Of a DNA stretch of 64,000 bases, positions 46,402 through 57,927 are shown piece after piece. Position 1 is the stretch's first letter; every line of letters begins with the position of its first letter. Source of the DNA: Flammulina velutipes. Lineage: Eukaryota > Basidiomycota > Agaricomycetes > Agaricales > Physalacriaceae. The translations under genes and the position numbers were made by a program. The notes under the pieces are model-generated. The model was not told the DNA's origin, did no database searches, and saw only the letters and a program-made list of their open reading frames with translations. The DNA lies in the NCBI GenBank assembly GCA_011800155.1, contig CM022371.1, positions 1,426,001-1,490,000 on the forward strand. Direction: 5' to 3'.

Positions 46402-48099
46402 CTATCCCCTCTTCACACGCTTCGGTGCCCTCGACACAGAAGTATCGACAGACGATACTGACACTGACCGGCGCTAATAAGACATAAGACCGACACTCCC
46501 AAAAGAAAAGAAAAAACCCACCTGCTGCTTCCTCCCCCGATTGCTCCTAACACTCGCCACACTCTGCGCACGCCCAAAGTCCTCCACCACACTCGCCACA
46601 TCGCTCTGATCAGCCACACTCCCCGCATCCCCATCCATCTCCACCCCCGCGCTCTCCCGCATCCCCAACTTCTCCTTCATCGCCCTAATATCCGCCTCTG
46701 CCTTATCCACCGCCTTCTTTACCTCAAGCAGCTGCACCGTGGCGTCCACAAGCGCGTTTAGCTTCGCGACGTTCCCCTCCGTGGGCATCACCAGCCGGTT
46801 GTAGTACATCCCGATCTCCGATAGCGTCTGCACGACTTTGGGAAGTACGTTGGGTTTGGGATTCGGGAGTTTGAAGGTACGCATGTATGAGGGTTGGTGA
46901 GCCGCTTTCGTCGCGGGGGTCGTCGGCGAGAGTTCGATGTGTCTGATGCATTGGATTGGATCTAGCGGTGTGCGTTAGTTATTATGTAGAGATGCATGAG
47001 GCATTGTAAAATCATACCTTCTGCTGGCATTTTGGGATTTACTGGTACCCTTTTAGGCGCCGCCGTACTGAGACTAGCACTCGGAGGTACAGGCGTCGAA
47101 GGGCTGTCCGCATCCAAACCTCCCTTCTTTTTCTTCTTGTTATCGAATAGTATGGCGGGGAGCTCGTCCTCGACGATATCTGGTAATCCCGACTCTATAC
47201 CAGCCAGTGTGCGAAGCAGCTCCTCGCGATCTCGCTTGAACCTTCGTTCGCTTTGCTCTATTCGCTTGATTTCCAGGTATAACGCTTCCTCCTCTTCCAC
47301 CTCGCGCGGTGTGCGGCTTTCCAGATTTGAGAGGTATCGTTTCCGGGTTAGTTCGCGTTCTTTGTCAAAGGTGAAGGACGCGAGGACGGCGCTCCTCGCT
47401 GATGGGTCGCCAGTCCAAGGGCGGTCTTTGACGAGGCGACGACATATGTTACAGTAGCGTTCTTTCAAGTCCTATGTTGTTTATGAATGATTGTGCAACG
47501 TGAGGGACGTGATACATACCTCCAAGGAACGCTCGCGGCCACCAGGGTATTGATATCGGTCGTATATCACGTACCACCGTTGGTCGTACTGTTTCACGAT
47601 GGTGAAGAGGTAGTCAGTTTCGTCCTTTGTCCACTCGGTATCTAGATTGTTGTAAGGGTACATATAAGGGTGGGTTTCACGAGTCCTACCTTCCAATGAT
47701 TTCGCGTACTCTTCTGGTGTGTATGTGTAGTCCGCGAGGCGGATATTATATCGAGCAAAAGGATAATCTAGACGCGCGTGTGTTTAACAAACCGCTCATA
47801 ATTTCCCTAACCGTTGACATACCAGCGTTAGAGTCAGTACTTGCTTTGACCCAGTGTCCCAGCTGTAGAGAATCTGTCCTCGCCGAATTCTTAAACTGTT
47901 TCCATTCCCTAGATAGTCAATCAGCCATCAAGAATGCGGGGACTGTCTCCCCGCGTACCATTTTGCTGCATCAGATTTCGCCTTGTCATTCGAGCGAGGC
48001 TTATGTAGCTGCGCCACAATTGGAGGCGCAGAGGGCCCTATGAGCGCGAAGAGTTCTCGAGATATTCCTTCATGATTTCGCGCGTAGCTTGTAGACATG
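46402..48099 (-). CDS. SWC4: SWC4-like SWR1/NuA4 subunit (DMAP1 family)
   Basis: Six exons. It starts MSTSYARNHEGISRELFALIG, then APPIVAQLHKPRSNDKAKSD. The SANT/Myb-like domain is EWTKDETDYLFTIVKQYDQRWYVIYDRYQYPG, followed by ERYCNICRRLV (helix 3) and a coiled-coil stretch (SRTPREVEEEEALYLEIKRIEQSERRFKRD). The C-terminal part (TFKLPNPKPNVLPKVVQTLSEIGMYYNRLVMPTEGNVAKLN) is the DMAP1 domain. The last exon after the 46440-46520 intron ends RAPKRVKRG-stop. SWC4 belongs to the SWR1 (H2A.Z) and NuA4 chromatin complexes. It shares a 117-bp gap with the AAA ATPase gene. Confidence 0.92.
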
Positions 48100-48168
48100 A
48101 TGGTTTAGAGCGAAGTTCACTTTTGATTGCCGGCGGGCATCGTGATCGAGTGATCGCGCAGTGATGAG

Positions 48169-48176
48169 TATATAAA
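48169..48176 (+). promoter_or_regulatory. TATA box before AAA ATPase gene
   Basis: TATATAAA lies 41 bp before the ATG at 48217, in the gap shared with SWC4. Confidence 0.55.
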
Positions 48177-48216
48177 GCAGTTGCGTATTGAATTCCTACC
48201 TTCATTACCCCCCACC

Positions 48217-50303
48217 ATGGCTGAATCCATTGAAGATCCTTTCATTAAAGTATGGTTTGACGAGCAGGACCCGGCAGCGACGAAGGAGGGCTCCGATTTC
48301 TACGAAGAGTGGCGCCAGCTGGGCACGTTGTTCCTAGTCTGCATCCTCGTCATCCACTAACAGTACGTTCTAGCATCCGCTCAACACCAGGAACCTACCC
48401 ATTTTGCGTATGTACACCGTCCTCATCTATCTCAACATGACTTGCTCATGCACCATCAGCCTCCATGCGCTCAAGAAACTCTACCCGAAGCACTCCGTCG
48501 TAATGACTGGAGACTACCGGTTGAGTATTCTCAGCTACCCCGGCGTCATCAAGATTCCTGTCAAGACGGCTCCCTTGATCTCGAACCTTGTGTTCATTCC
48601 CCTCGCTCGCAGTGCGAGCAGCAGGCCGGGCCTAATCGCCGACTTCGTTGAATTGGGAGCGTTTCATCTCGCATGGGAGGTTCGTGTCATTCGGAGGTCA
48701 TGGTGCAGGCGCTAACTCTTGGACAGAGGTATGACATGACTCTATATCTCGTCAAGGTAAGGTTTCGCCGAAATGTGTTTCCCTACGATTATTAACGTGT
48801 TGCATAGTGCCCCCAAGGTGGATTTGGAGGATTCGTGGTCCAGAGCTATATCATACACGATGGTAGGTATTCCTCGCGTACCCACGACGTCTTCTTACCC
48901 TCCCTTTCAGGCCCCGAAGAACCCGTACGTGCCCTACTCACTGAGGTAGGCATCTGGGCGGAAGCTCTGCATAACGAAGTCTGGATGTTCGACTCTGGAT
49001 ACTGGCAGAAGAGCGCCAGCCTCTGGAATGAAGCCCAGAAAGCCAACTGGGACGACGTCATTCTGAAGGATGAGTTCAAGTCCGCCTTCAGGAAGGACAT
49101 TTACGGATTCTTCGAGTCTGAGCAGATGTACAAGGAGCTTGCTATCCCATGGAAGGTTAGCTGTTACTCGTGCGTTCGTCATTTCAAGTCTGACATGTCT
49201 ATATGTTTAGCGTGGTATCATAATGTACGGACCCCCGGGAAATGGAAAGACAATTAGTATCAAAGCCATCATCAAGGAATGCGATGCGAAAGGCCTCTCT
49301 CCGTTATATGTCAAGTCGTTCCGAGGTATGTCTCCTATCTCATATGACCAGACATCACGCTAACCTCTATGAAAGGTTGGCAGGGAGAGGAAGGCTCAAT
49401 GGCTATGGTTTTCGATAAAGCTCGCCAGCTCGCGCCTTGCGTCGTAATCATAGAAGACCTCGACAGTCTCATCAACGACGGAAACCGCTCCTTCTTCCTG
49501 AACCAGCTGGACGGGTTGGAAGGAAACGACGGCCTCCTTGTCATAGGCACCACCAACCACTTCGAGCGACTTGATCCTGGGCTCAGCAGCAGACCTAGTC
49601 GGTTCGACAGGAAATTGTAAGTCTTTTTTCTCCCTCTGAATGACATGCTCTGATTATATCTGTTAGTTTGTTCGACGATCCGGATCCTGAAGAGCGCGCC
49701 CTTTACGCCAAGTACTGGCAAGAGAAGCTGCGACCCAATAAATCCATCTCGTTCCCTGACGAACTCGTCGACGAGGTCGCGTCGAAGACTGATCGATTCA
49801 GCTTCGCCTACCTGAAAGAGGCTTTGTGAGTCCTATCATACTCGTTAGATCGCAGACTATTGACCTACATGTCCAGCGTTTCCTCGCTCGTCACCCTTGC
49901 CGGCATCGAGGGAGACAGACCGTCTTTTGCGTCCGTGTTGAAGTCACAGATCGCAACGCTCCGCAAGCAGTTAGACAAGCCACATTATCCAGATTCGAGT
50001 TCAAGCCGGAGGCAGCGCGATGTGCGGCCTTTGTTGGACAATTTGGATGGTTTGAGCCGTGGAGACCTCCTGCGTGCCATGGCCTCGATGGGGTTGGGAA
50101 GCGCGGCACATAACTCGGAGGACTTACATGAACTTCTGCGACCGAGCGAAACGGGCGGGATGTTGAGGGGTATGACTGCCAATCCTGTCGATGGTCGTTA
50201 TTATGCCTTGGGCGCCGGTGGTCCATCGAGACAAGGCGAAGCTGTTGACTATAGGTCAATACTCGACCAGATGACAGTGCCTAATGGCCGGGCTTTCTTT
50301 TGA
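48217..50303 (+). CDS. BCS1-like AAA+ ATPase
   Basis: About 570 residues after splicing. The N-terminal part includes EDPFIKVWFDEQDPAATKE, KLYPKHSVVMTGDYRLS, PKVP-like beta segments (GVIKIPVKTAPLISNL). The AAA core has Walker A GPPGNGKT, Walker B VVIIEDLDSL and the arginine-finger region RPSRFDRKL. Several short introns occur, some unresolved near 48340-48470. The C terminus is LRPSETGG and GRAFF-stop. It belongs to a fungal group near Bcs1/AAA disaggregases; Bcs1 inserts Rieske protein in complex III, but mitochondrial location is not shown, as no clear targeting helix is visible. Confidence 0.8.
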
Positions 50304-50674
50304 GATGTGAACAATGTTATGTAGTTGCTCGATGTATTTGTAATCAGAGAAATAGTGGTTCATAACGGCTGTTAGGATAGTGACGCGTCCGTAGTGGTGT
50401 CCGATTGAGATGGTGAATACAGGACGTAAATATTATGCGCCACAGCCATTCGTCGTCACCATAGATATGAGGTTAACGACATGCCGAAGAACTAGCTTAT
50501 CGTTGGGCGTTCATCTCTGTGTGATAATACTCATCTTCTCAAATACAAAGTGACGAGCTGAAAGGACAGAGAACCGCGTATCCTCGCTCCTTGCGTATTT
50601 GATACTGCGCAATAACTGAAGAGGTTACTCAATCTCGAAGAAAGCAAAGTGTACATTGATTAGAGTTCTCGGAT
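50304..50674. other. Intergenic between converging genes
   Basis: About 370 bp, 3' flanks of the AAA ATPase gene and ARPC5. No feature recognised. Confidence 0.5.
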
Positions 50675-51288
50675 TCATACAGTTCTGCGATCCGTCATAG
50701 TTCGTACTATACATCCAAGGCCAGCGACTTCTGTCAACTGGAGGGAAATGAGCAATGGTACTGTAGAGCAGGAAATGCAAGTACCTTTTCATGCCAGTCG
50801 AGCAAGACGCTGCCGCTAACATCGCTGCCTGACGATGCCATGCCTTTGTAAAGATATTTCATGAGCGTGTCCTGCTCCTCCTGTGAGATTGCCCTCAGGA
50901 CATTCGGGATATCGGTCGACTTTGTCGAGTTGAGGATGGAGAGAACGATCTGGAGCGTTACGGCCTGCGAGATCCTGATTAATCGCGCAGTTCACTGGAA
51001 CATGGATGATGTATACCTTTGCGGCTTCAACGTTGGGGCCATACGGCGCCTCTGAGAGCGCGGTAGAGAGCGCGGTGGATGTATCGCTCCTGGTTAGAGT
51101 TAGGATATGCAAAAGAGCGCTTGGATGTGCACGAACCTGTTGAGAGCGCTCCTGACTGCCGTCTGCTTGCTCTTTGCGTCTTCGAGAACCTGAGCGGGAT
51201 CTCTCGGGTCTGCCTCGTAAAGTTCCTCTTCGCGAATGATATCCTCGTCGTAAACGTCAATGTCGATCTTGCGGAACGCGCCGTCCAT
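50675..51288 (-). CDS. ARC15: Arp2/3 complex subunit 5 (ARPC5, p16)
   Basis: Starts MDGAFRKIDIDVYDEDIIREE (the N-terminal motif FRK(I/V)D(I/V)D of ARPC5). Next come QTAVRSALNR, LSEAPYGPNVEAAK, and exons AVTLQIVLSILNSTKSTDIPN and EQDTLMKYLYKGMASSG...LLDWHEK|. The last exon is LTEVAGLGCIVRTMTDRRTV-stop, joined at CTCCAG|TTGACA. About 150 residues, right for the subunit. ARPC5 supports branched actin nucleation at endocytic sites. It is divergent from the Ufo1-like gene with a 120-bp gap. Confidence 0.93.
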
Positions 51289-51408
51289 GCTGGGAAGAGA
51301 TAAAGGGTGTTTGGCGTTGTTGTCTCTGACACACCTTGCCTTTTGACCACCATCTCACAGCGCCAAATTGCGCTCGTGTCTCCTTTTCTGCTACCTAACC
51401 ACCGTTAT

Positions 51409-53476
51409 ATGCCCCATTGCCTTATTGAAGACACCAGAACATACTCTTTTGACAACAACCTAGACAACGCCAAAGCTCATCATCCCAATCATGGACTCCT
51501 CGCTCTTCCAGCTGAAAATCTCAACCACGTCTGCGCTTATCTCAACCCAATATCCCTCTATATCCTCTCCAGAACTTGCTCTCATCTGTATGCGCTCGTA
51601 AAGGACGATCACGTCTGGAAAACGGCCTTTCTCGCCAATTTTCTGGGCATCGCGCCAGAGAATGATGACGATGACACAAAAATGATGTTTCTTCGAAGGT
51701 CAGAGCTGACTTGGAAGCAAGAGTACATTGCTCGCGACAGCATGCTCTGGTAAGCTTACCATTCGTCCCAGACAGTCGCCGGCTAACCAATGTTAGGCGA
51801 TGGGAACGGTCTCGCAACTCGGTCGTGACGCATATTCCCGTACTCTCAGTCATCTCCGCCACACACTTGCTCGCATCCAATGGGCTCCTCACATCATCGC
51901 TGACCAACGGTATTGTCGCCCGCTCCAACCCGGTAACCGGTACAATTACTCGTGGCTATCTCTCATCGTCGGCTGCTGGCAACGGTCTTGGAGTTGGTAA
52001 CCCCAATGCCGAGTTCTCGCTCGACGTTACAGCTTGTAGCATCAACTCGGATGGCGGGACAGCAAAGATAGCGTGGGGCTTCACGAACGGTCGTGTTGCT
52101 GCCATGACCGTCTCAAAAGTCATGGATGCCGCAACAAAGTCGGCTGGAAAGCTAGTTAATTCGCTGGTCCAGGATCAACACCATGGCGCTGTCGCAGACC
52201 TCATTTGGGACGGTCGTGCGAACTGCATCCTCAGCGCTAGTACGGAGGGGACCGTCAAGATGTGGGACCCCAAATCCATGCTTTGCCTTTCTACCTGGGG
52301 CGACAGACAGAACATAGATGTCTACACCAAAGTGATTTCAGCACTGTCGTCGGGGATCTTTGCAGTCGCATTGCTCTCCGGTGACATTGTTGTATGGACC
52401 AACATCGAGCGGGACGACGCAGGGAAAGTTGTCTCCAATGGGACTCTTAGGAAGATATCTTGTCCGTTCGAACTACCCTCCACCGTGGGATCCTCTTCGC
52501 CCATTATATCTGGCATCCATATTCATGTGACTGTTGCTTCTACTTCACTCCTCGTCACCTATCAAGACCATCCACACTTTTATCGTGTCAACATCACAGC
52601 AGAGTCTGAAGAAATAATTCGTTTCGGCGATTCATCCTTAGGCTCTATCGGCTGCGTCTGCCCCTCATTTGCATCCAAGCCCGAGGACGCTAGTTTTGTC
52701 GTTGTCGGAGATGCCATGGGATGGGTTCACATATTTCCCTGGACATCTGGTGCGACTTCTCCCGTTCGGAAGTTTGAAGCGGACACCGATGGATTTGGCG
52801 TGACAAGTCTGGCGATCAACAGCATGACCTTGGCTGTCGGGACTCAAAATGGCACGGTCAATGTCTTCGATTCCATGACATTGCGTCGCGTCAGACCTGT
52901 GTTCAGAGCCCTGGAACCTCGACGTGGCGCCCCTTTTCCAGTCACCAGTGTCAATCTCAGTGCTGGCAAGGATGTCCTAGTCGCCAGTGCCGGTGATGTA
53001 GTTATGGCCTGGGAGGCTGGTCACGTCAAACACCCTGGACGCTGGGGTGTCAGAGGCCGCAACTTGAATGGCAAGAAGAGGGCGAAAGGTGTCACTAACG
53101 CCAAAGGTTATGGTGAGGACGATTAGTTATGACCCAACTAAAGCTTCTGACACCTTTGATAGCTCAAATAGAATTGAAACGCACCATCAACGAATCGATG
53201 GCGGTCCTCAAATACGAGAAGGAGGCTAGAGACCGTGCTATGAGCCGGGAGCGTAAACAGAGGGCCAACTTCGAAGAGCTCGGTCTGAGTGATGCTGAAG
53301 CTCTTGAGTATGTGCTGATGGTCAGCCGGGAGGAAGCTCAACGGGCTGAAGATATGGGGTCTTCCTCCGCTTCGGGTACGCCTGAGGGATCACCCCCGCA
53401 GGCGCCGAGTGTTTCTCAGGAGATGCGAGAGGATGAAGAGTTGCGTCTTGCTATCGAGCTGAGTTTGCGGGACTGA
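51409..53476 (+). CDS. Ufo1-like F-box / WD40 / UIM protein
   Basis: Three exons. Starts MPHCLIEDTRTYSFDNNLDN. The F-box is LALPAENLNHVCAYLNPISLYIL, followed by SHLYALVKDDHVWKTAFL. Exon 2 carries WD40-like blades (ADLIWDGRANCILSASTEGT, VKMWDPKSMLC, ALLSGDIVVWTNI, GTQNGTVNVFDSM). The last exon (from 53167, joined at TATG|AA) ends LSDAEALEYVLMVSREEAQ, then DEELRLAIELSLRD, a ubiquitin-interacting motif. F-box plus WD40 plus UIM is the arrangement of yeast Ufo1, which directs Ho and other substrates to the proteasome. About 670 residues. Confidence 0.88.
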
Positions 53477-54067
53477 TGAATATGTATGAGGGTACCGACA
53501 AACTTGAGCATTGCTGATCTGTCTTGCACTCAAGTTGTTGCATTTCTCAGTAGATTGCATGTAACCAAGACATAATTCTTGAACGTCCGCCTTGTTTTCC
53601 CCACCGCGCCCCAGGAGGACCCGGACCGACGCTTCCAATTTATCGAACTTGACTGTATCGTTTTCTTTCTGCACCTTCACAATCTCTGCCTTCAAATCAT
53701 TGATCTTCGCTGCCATCTTCTCATCTGACTTGCTCATGCTCTCTTCTGTCACCCTTTGTAACCTGTCGATGTTCTCTTCTGTCCTTACTTGTAACCTCAT
53801 GAGGTTCTCTTCGGTCTTGCTTTGCGATTTTTGGAGCATCTCATCCAATGCTGGCACCATGAGCGCAAAACCCTTTCCGCCAACATTGTAGCCGACTGAG
53901 CTACGTTAACCGTGAGATAGAGTAGATAACGATGGAGACTGAAACTGACTACTGAGAATTTCAATCTTCATGGAACAGTCTAACGTGTTGGTCAGATCTC
54001 GGGAACTTGATTTGTCGTTGGGAGTATTGACAGCTACGCTGTTCTGGGGAGTAAAAATTGGCATCAT
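53390..54067 (-). CDS. Small coiled-coil protein, antisense to end of Ufo1-like gene
   Basis: Two exons. Exon 1 starts MMPIFTPQNSVAVNT and ends CSMKIEILS near 53955. After a short intron (ending about CTCAG at 53898), VGYNVGGKGFALMVPALDEMLQKS opens a coiled coil with a heptad-like repeat: KTEENLMRLQ, RTEENIDRLQ, VTEESMSKSD, then KMAAKINDLKAEIVKVQKEND and KFDKLEASVRVLLG. The stop at 53390 overlaps the last codons of the Ufo1-like gene on the other strand by about 86 bp, so the 3' end may be mis-set or the last exon may differ. No function is recognised. Confidence 0.42.
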
Positions 54068-54400
54068 GGAAAACTAATGGGAGGCAAAGAATCGATACTG
54101 TAAAGGAGCTACGCGTTGGTCACGAATCGAAGTGCGCTGACATGTGACTTCTTCTCTGTGGCGCAACTGCACCTTTGCCTCGAGATCAAGACTGGTGTTT
54201 TAATATTGCCATAGTCAGCGCTGGTGAACAAAGGATTGCTGATTCACTGCTTGACCCGGACAATTCATGTGTTTGAGCAGAGCCAATTACACCTGCAAAT
54301 AAATATACACTCTAATCCGTAGATTCGAAGATATAGCGAATGTCCCACTTGGTATAGACATACATAGAATGAAAGCAATAAAGATAAATGTAAATGGTCC

Positions 54401-56784
54401 TCAGTCATCCTCGACCGTCGATGATAGCATCTCCAGCCTCTGCTCAAGTGAACGAATATTGCGCATCAACGACACATGCTTCATTTCCAGGTCGTCCACC
54501 AACGAATTCTGCCTAAACGAATCTCTCCTCGACCGTAGAGAAACGTCAGAGAACGTACGTTGGGATACATCTCCCAGCATCATCTTCGAGAACGTCCCCG
54601 TTACCGTCGGCGTCGCACTTCTCCTTGACATCGACGATCCTGGACGTGGACTCGGACTTGGACTAGGGGGTCCATCCGAATCCATATCCGTGTCCGTCTC
54701 CTCCGTATCCGTCCCATTGACTGGGATCTTGTCCGGCTCCCCAGGCGTAGGATAGAATCTCAACTCCTTCTTGAAAGACCCAGACCGACTACGCGCCGTG
54801 GGTATAATCCTAGGCTTCCGTCCACTCTCCAACACTCTCTTTCTTGCACTCATACCAACACAATCAGCAAGCTGCTTGAAAGCCTCCCGATCAGAAACGG
54901 CACGCCGTGCGACCGTTCTCCGAATGGTACTATTGCGGTTCAAGGACAACGTCTGGAAGGGCGTTCGGACGGCTGATCGCAGCGGCGTGCTAAGTCGCTG
55001 GGTGTTCATGAGAGGAGTCGTGAGGATATACGGTGCAGGCGTAGTGTGTAGAGGAATAGGCGATGATGGTCGGCGAAGAGTCTGACGAGGGGAAGAAGGA
55101 GGCGCCACAGCATCGCCAGGAAATGCATCAGGTGTAGGGCCCCAAGAGAATCCAATAAAGACAGATGAATTACCATCCTGTGAGTGTCCTGGGCTCGCCA
55201 CATCTCGCAGGATAGATATCGCTGCTGAAGATCCCAACGAAGACTGAAACAACTCTGAAAACGCGAACGGCTTTGTGTCATTGAGCTCAGAAACCTCGTC
55301 TTGTAGATTTGCATTTGGGTCGGCATAAGTGAATTGCGGTGTGTGCAAATCGGCGGGAGGATTCTCTAGACAGTTTAGATCAGTTGTAACTCTCATGGCG
55401 TTTGGAAACGCAGACTCACTCGCCGGAAGTGTTGCCCAGTTCACGCCCTGAAAGAACTCGTGAGACGTTAGTTCGTTGATACTGCGCCTTCCCAAACGAA
55501 ACTCGGCATCTTTCAAAAGCCTGAATATCTTTAGAGGACAGCAAAATACTATAAAGATGGACTCACCCCCCAATAAAACGCTGCAATGCCATCGAGACGG
55601 TAAAGCTTGCTTTGAACCGCACGTATCTCTAGAAAGAAATGAGATGCCATAATCCACGACCAACGAGAAAACATACATTGGCATCGATAATTTTGGCGTA
55701 CGTTTTCCGGACGTCGTCTGCGAAAAACGGTGCTACACCATATGTCATCTCGTATAACATAGCACCCACGCTCCACCAATCTGTCTCTCGCCCGTATGCC
55801 TCGTCTTCGCCTATCTCACTTACTTCCCCACTCATTTCAAGGGCTACTAGGGCCTGTTCATGCGCCTTGAGTATCTCTGGGGAGATATAGTCACAAGTCC
55901 CACACGGCACGAGACAATGTGACTTGGGCAGACGTTGACTTCCATCGGCTAGGGGAGAAAGAAGGGGGGCTGCAGAGCCGAAGTCGATGAGCAGAAGGTG
56001 ACCGTGCGGCTTGAGGACAAAGTTATGAGGTTTGATGTCTCTGAGGCACATTAAATCAGAATGTGAGTGGACCAACTAGCTTACCTGTGTACGTATCCTT
56101 GTAAATGACACCAATGCACGGCACTGACAATCTGCGGGGCCCACCAGCGGACATTCGCCTCAGAAATACGGCCCTCGAGCGGACTGGATTCCAAGACATC
56201 CCATAATGTGCCACCTTCGGCGTATTCCATGACCAGCTTGAGGTGCGTCGTCGTCTGGAACGCACAGAGAAGATGAGGAGCCCACTGAGAGTCAGTCAGC
56301 TTGGCTTGAATAAGAATATCGCGTTCAATCTGCGGGCAACATTGCTGTGCTGGCATTAGGATCGTTATAGTTGAGCTAGTTGGCGCACGCACCTCTCGTG
56401 TCCTCTGGGCGAATTTCTTTTCAATCGTTTTGCGCACGTAGACGCGTCCATTGAGACGGCAATTGACCACATCGATCTACGAACTTGTTGAGAAATGTGC
56501 GTTGAACAAGTTGGAGTTGCTCACTGTACCGAACTGGCCATAGTCTAGAGCACCTACTAGACGAAAATCAGCGTCTTGGAAGCGATTCTGGTCGATTTCT
56601 GTCGTTCTCGCTGTGCTGGTGTCGGTGGCAGCAGATGGTGGTTGGAGAACGACTTACCTGTCTTTCCAATGACATGGTGACCATGTAAAAGGCGGTCAAG
56701 TGCCAAGCCATCCTCCTGCTCGTCGCCTTGGCTGTTTAACAAGTCTTGAAGGCGTCGTTTGCGATTCTTCCAAGGGAGAGACAT
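54401..56784 (-). CDS. AGC-family protein kinase with disordered coiled-coil tail
   Basis: Six or more exons. The N terminus is MSLPWKNRKRRLQDLLNSQGDEQ. The kinase has the Lys in YVRKTIEKKF, the HRD loop VHRDIKPHNFVL, LIDFGSAAPL (the DFG Asp), and GTCDYISPEIL, the AGC activation-segment form. The C-lobe ends at RLGRRSINELTSHEFFQGVNW, typical of AGC kinases. The tail (about 350 residues) is Pro/Ser-rich, includes GFSWGPTPDAF, and ends in a coiled coil (DDLEMKHVSLMRNIRSLEQRL). It looks like a DMPK/ROCK/citron-related fungal kinase, but which one is not clear. Exon boundaries in 55500-55700 are approximate. Confidence 0.85.
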
Positions 56785-56835
56785 GCATTAGGTCGTCGAG
56801 TAAGAGTAAGTTATGTCCGGCAAACGCCGAACAAC
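56785..56835. promoter_or_regulatory. 51-bp bidirectional gap (AGC kinase / racemase)
   Basis: Divergent starts with no room for separate promoters. No TATA box is seen. Confidence 0.4.
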
Positions 56836-57897
56836 ATGTCAGATCTTATCCATTGTCTTCCTCTCGAACGCGAATCTGTCAATGCTGCATACCAACTAGT
56901 TCGTCCAAATGTTCACAGAACGCCTGTCCTAACTTCAAAGACTTTGGATCGCATCGCATCGACGCCCTCGGAATCGGCAAAGCCAACAATACGTCTATTT
57001 TTTAAATGCGAAAACTACCAGAAAATAGGCGCTTTCAAGGCCCGAGGCGCATTCCACGCACTTCTCCGCTTATTTGAGAATATGGGGGAAGACGAGGTGC
57101 GTCGGCGTGGCGTAGTCACCCATAGCTCTGGCAATCACGCACAAGCCCTCGCCTTCGCCGCGCACACTTTTACTGTTCCTGCACACATTGTTATGCCATC
57201 TATCTCCACCTCTTCCAAGATAGAAGGAACAAAGTCTCACGGCGCCAATGTCATCTTCTCTGGCTCTACGAGCGAAGAGAGGCTAGCTGTTGTCGCACAA
57301 GTCGTCGAAGATACCGGCGCCATCCTCGTCCCACCTTATGATCACCCAGATATCATTCTAGGACAGGGAACAGTTGGGCTCGAGCTAGAGGAGCAGATCG
57401 CTGAGATGCGGCTTCCTGCTCTCGATGCAGTCATCACCCCTCTGGGAGGTGGCGGACTACTCTCTGGCGTGGCCACTTATTTTGCCCCGACCAGTACTCG
57501 TGTCTTTGGCGCAGAGCCCTCGTTTCAAGGCGGAGATGATGGAAGAAGAGGTCTGGAGCAGGGGAAGCGGATTGAATCAGTAAAAACTTTGACTATCGCT
57601 GACGGTCTGAGGACACCCGTCGGCGCCATCCCATGGTCCATTATCTCCGATAAGGAAAAGCTCGCAGGGCTCTACAGCGTCACGGAGGAGCAAATCAAGG
57701 ATGCCATGAAGCTAGTCCTCGAGCGCATGAAGGTGGTCATAGAACCATCGTCTGCGGTCCCTCTGGCTGTAGTTCTTTTCAACGAGGAGTTCAGACAGAT
57801 GGTAGAAAGAGAAGCGGGAACAGATGGCTGGAACATTGGCGTAGTATTTAGTGGAGGAAACACTACCGTCGAAGCCATAGCAAAGCTCTTCAGCTAG
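56836..57897 (+). CDS. PLP enzyme, serine racemase / serine-threonine dehydratase type
   Basis: Single exon, about 353 residues, starting MSDLIHCLPLERESVNAAYQ. Features: HRTPVLTSKTLD, the PLP lysine in YQKIGAFKARGAFHAL, the Ser/Asn loop SSGNHAQALA, GQGTVGLELEEQ and the tetraglycine PLP-phosphate loop PLGGGGLLSG. The end has SGGNTT. The size and YQKIGAFKARGA pattern fit eukaryotic serine racemases (Srr1, SRR), which racemise or deaminate serine. Upstream ATG at 56746 would overlap the kinase gene and is rejected in favour of the family-like start. Confidence 0.88.
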   Translation: MSDLIHCLPLERESVNAAYQLVRPNVHRTPVLTSKTLDRIASTPSESAKPTIRLFFKCENYQKIGAFKARGAFHALLRLFENMGEDEVRRRGVVTHSSGNHAQALAFAAHTFTVPAHIVMPSISTSSKIEGTKSHGANVIFSGSTSEERLAVVAQVVEDTGAILVPPYDHPDIILGQGTVGLELEEQIAEMRLPALDAVITPLGGGGLLSGVATYFAPTSTRVFGAEPSFQGGDDGRRGLEQGKRIESVKTLTIADGLRTPVGAIPWSIISDKEKLAGLYSVTEEQIKDAMKLVLERMKVVIEPSSAVPLAVVLFNEEFRQMVEREAGTDGWNIGVVFSGGNTTVEAIAKLFS

Positions 57898-57927
57898 AGA
57901 TCGTGGGAATTACTATACGAGTTCAAC

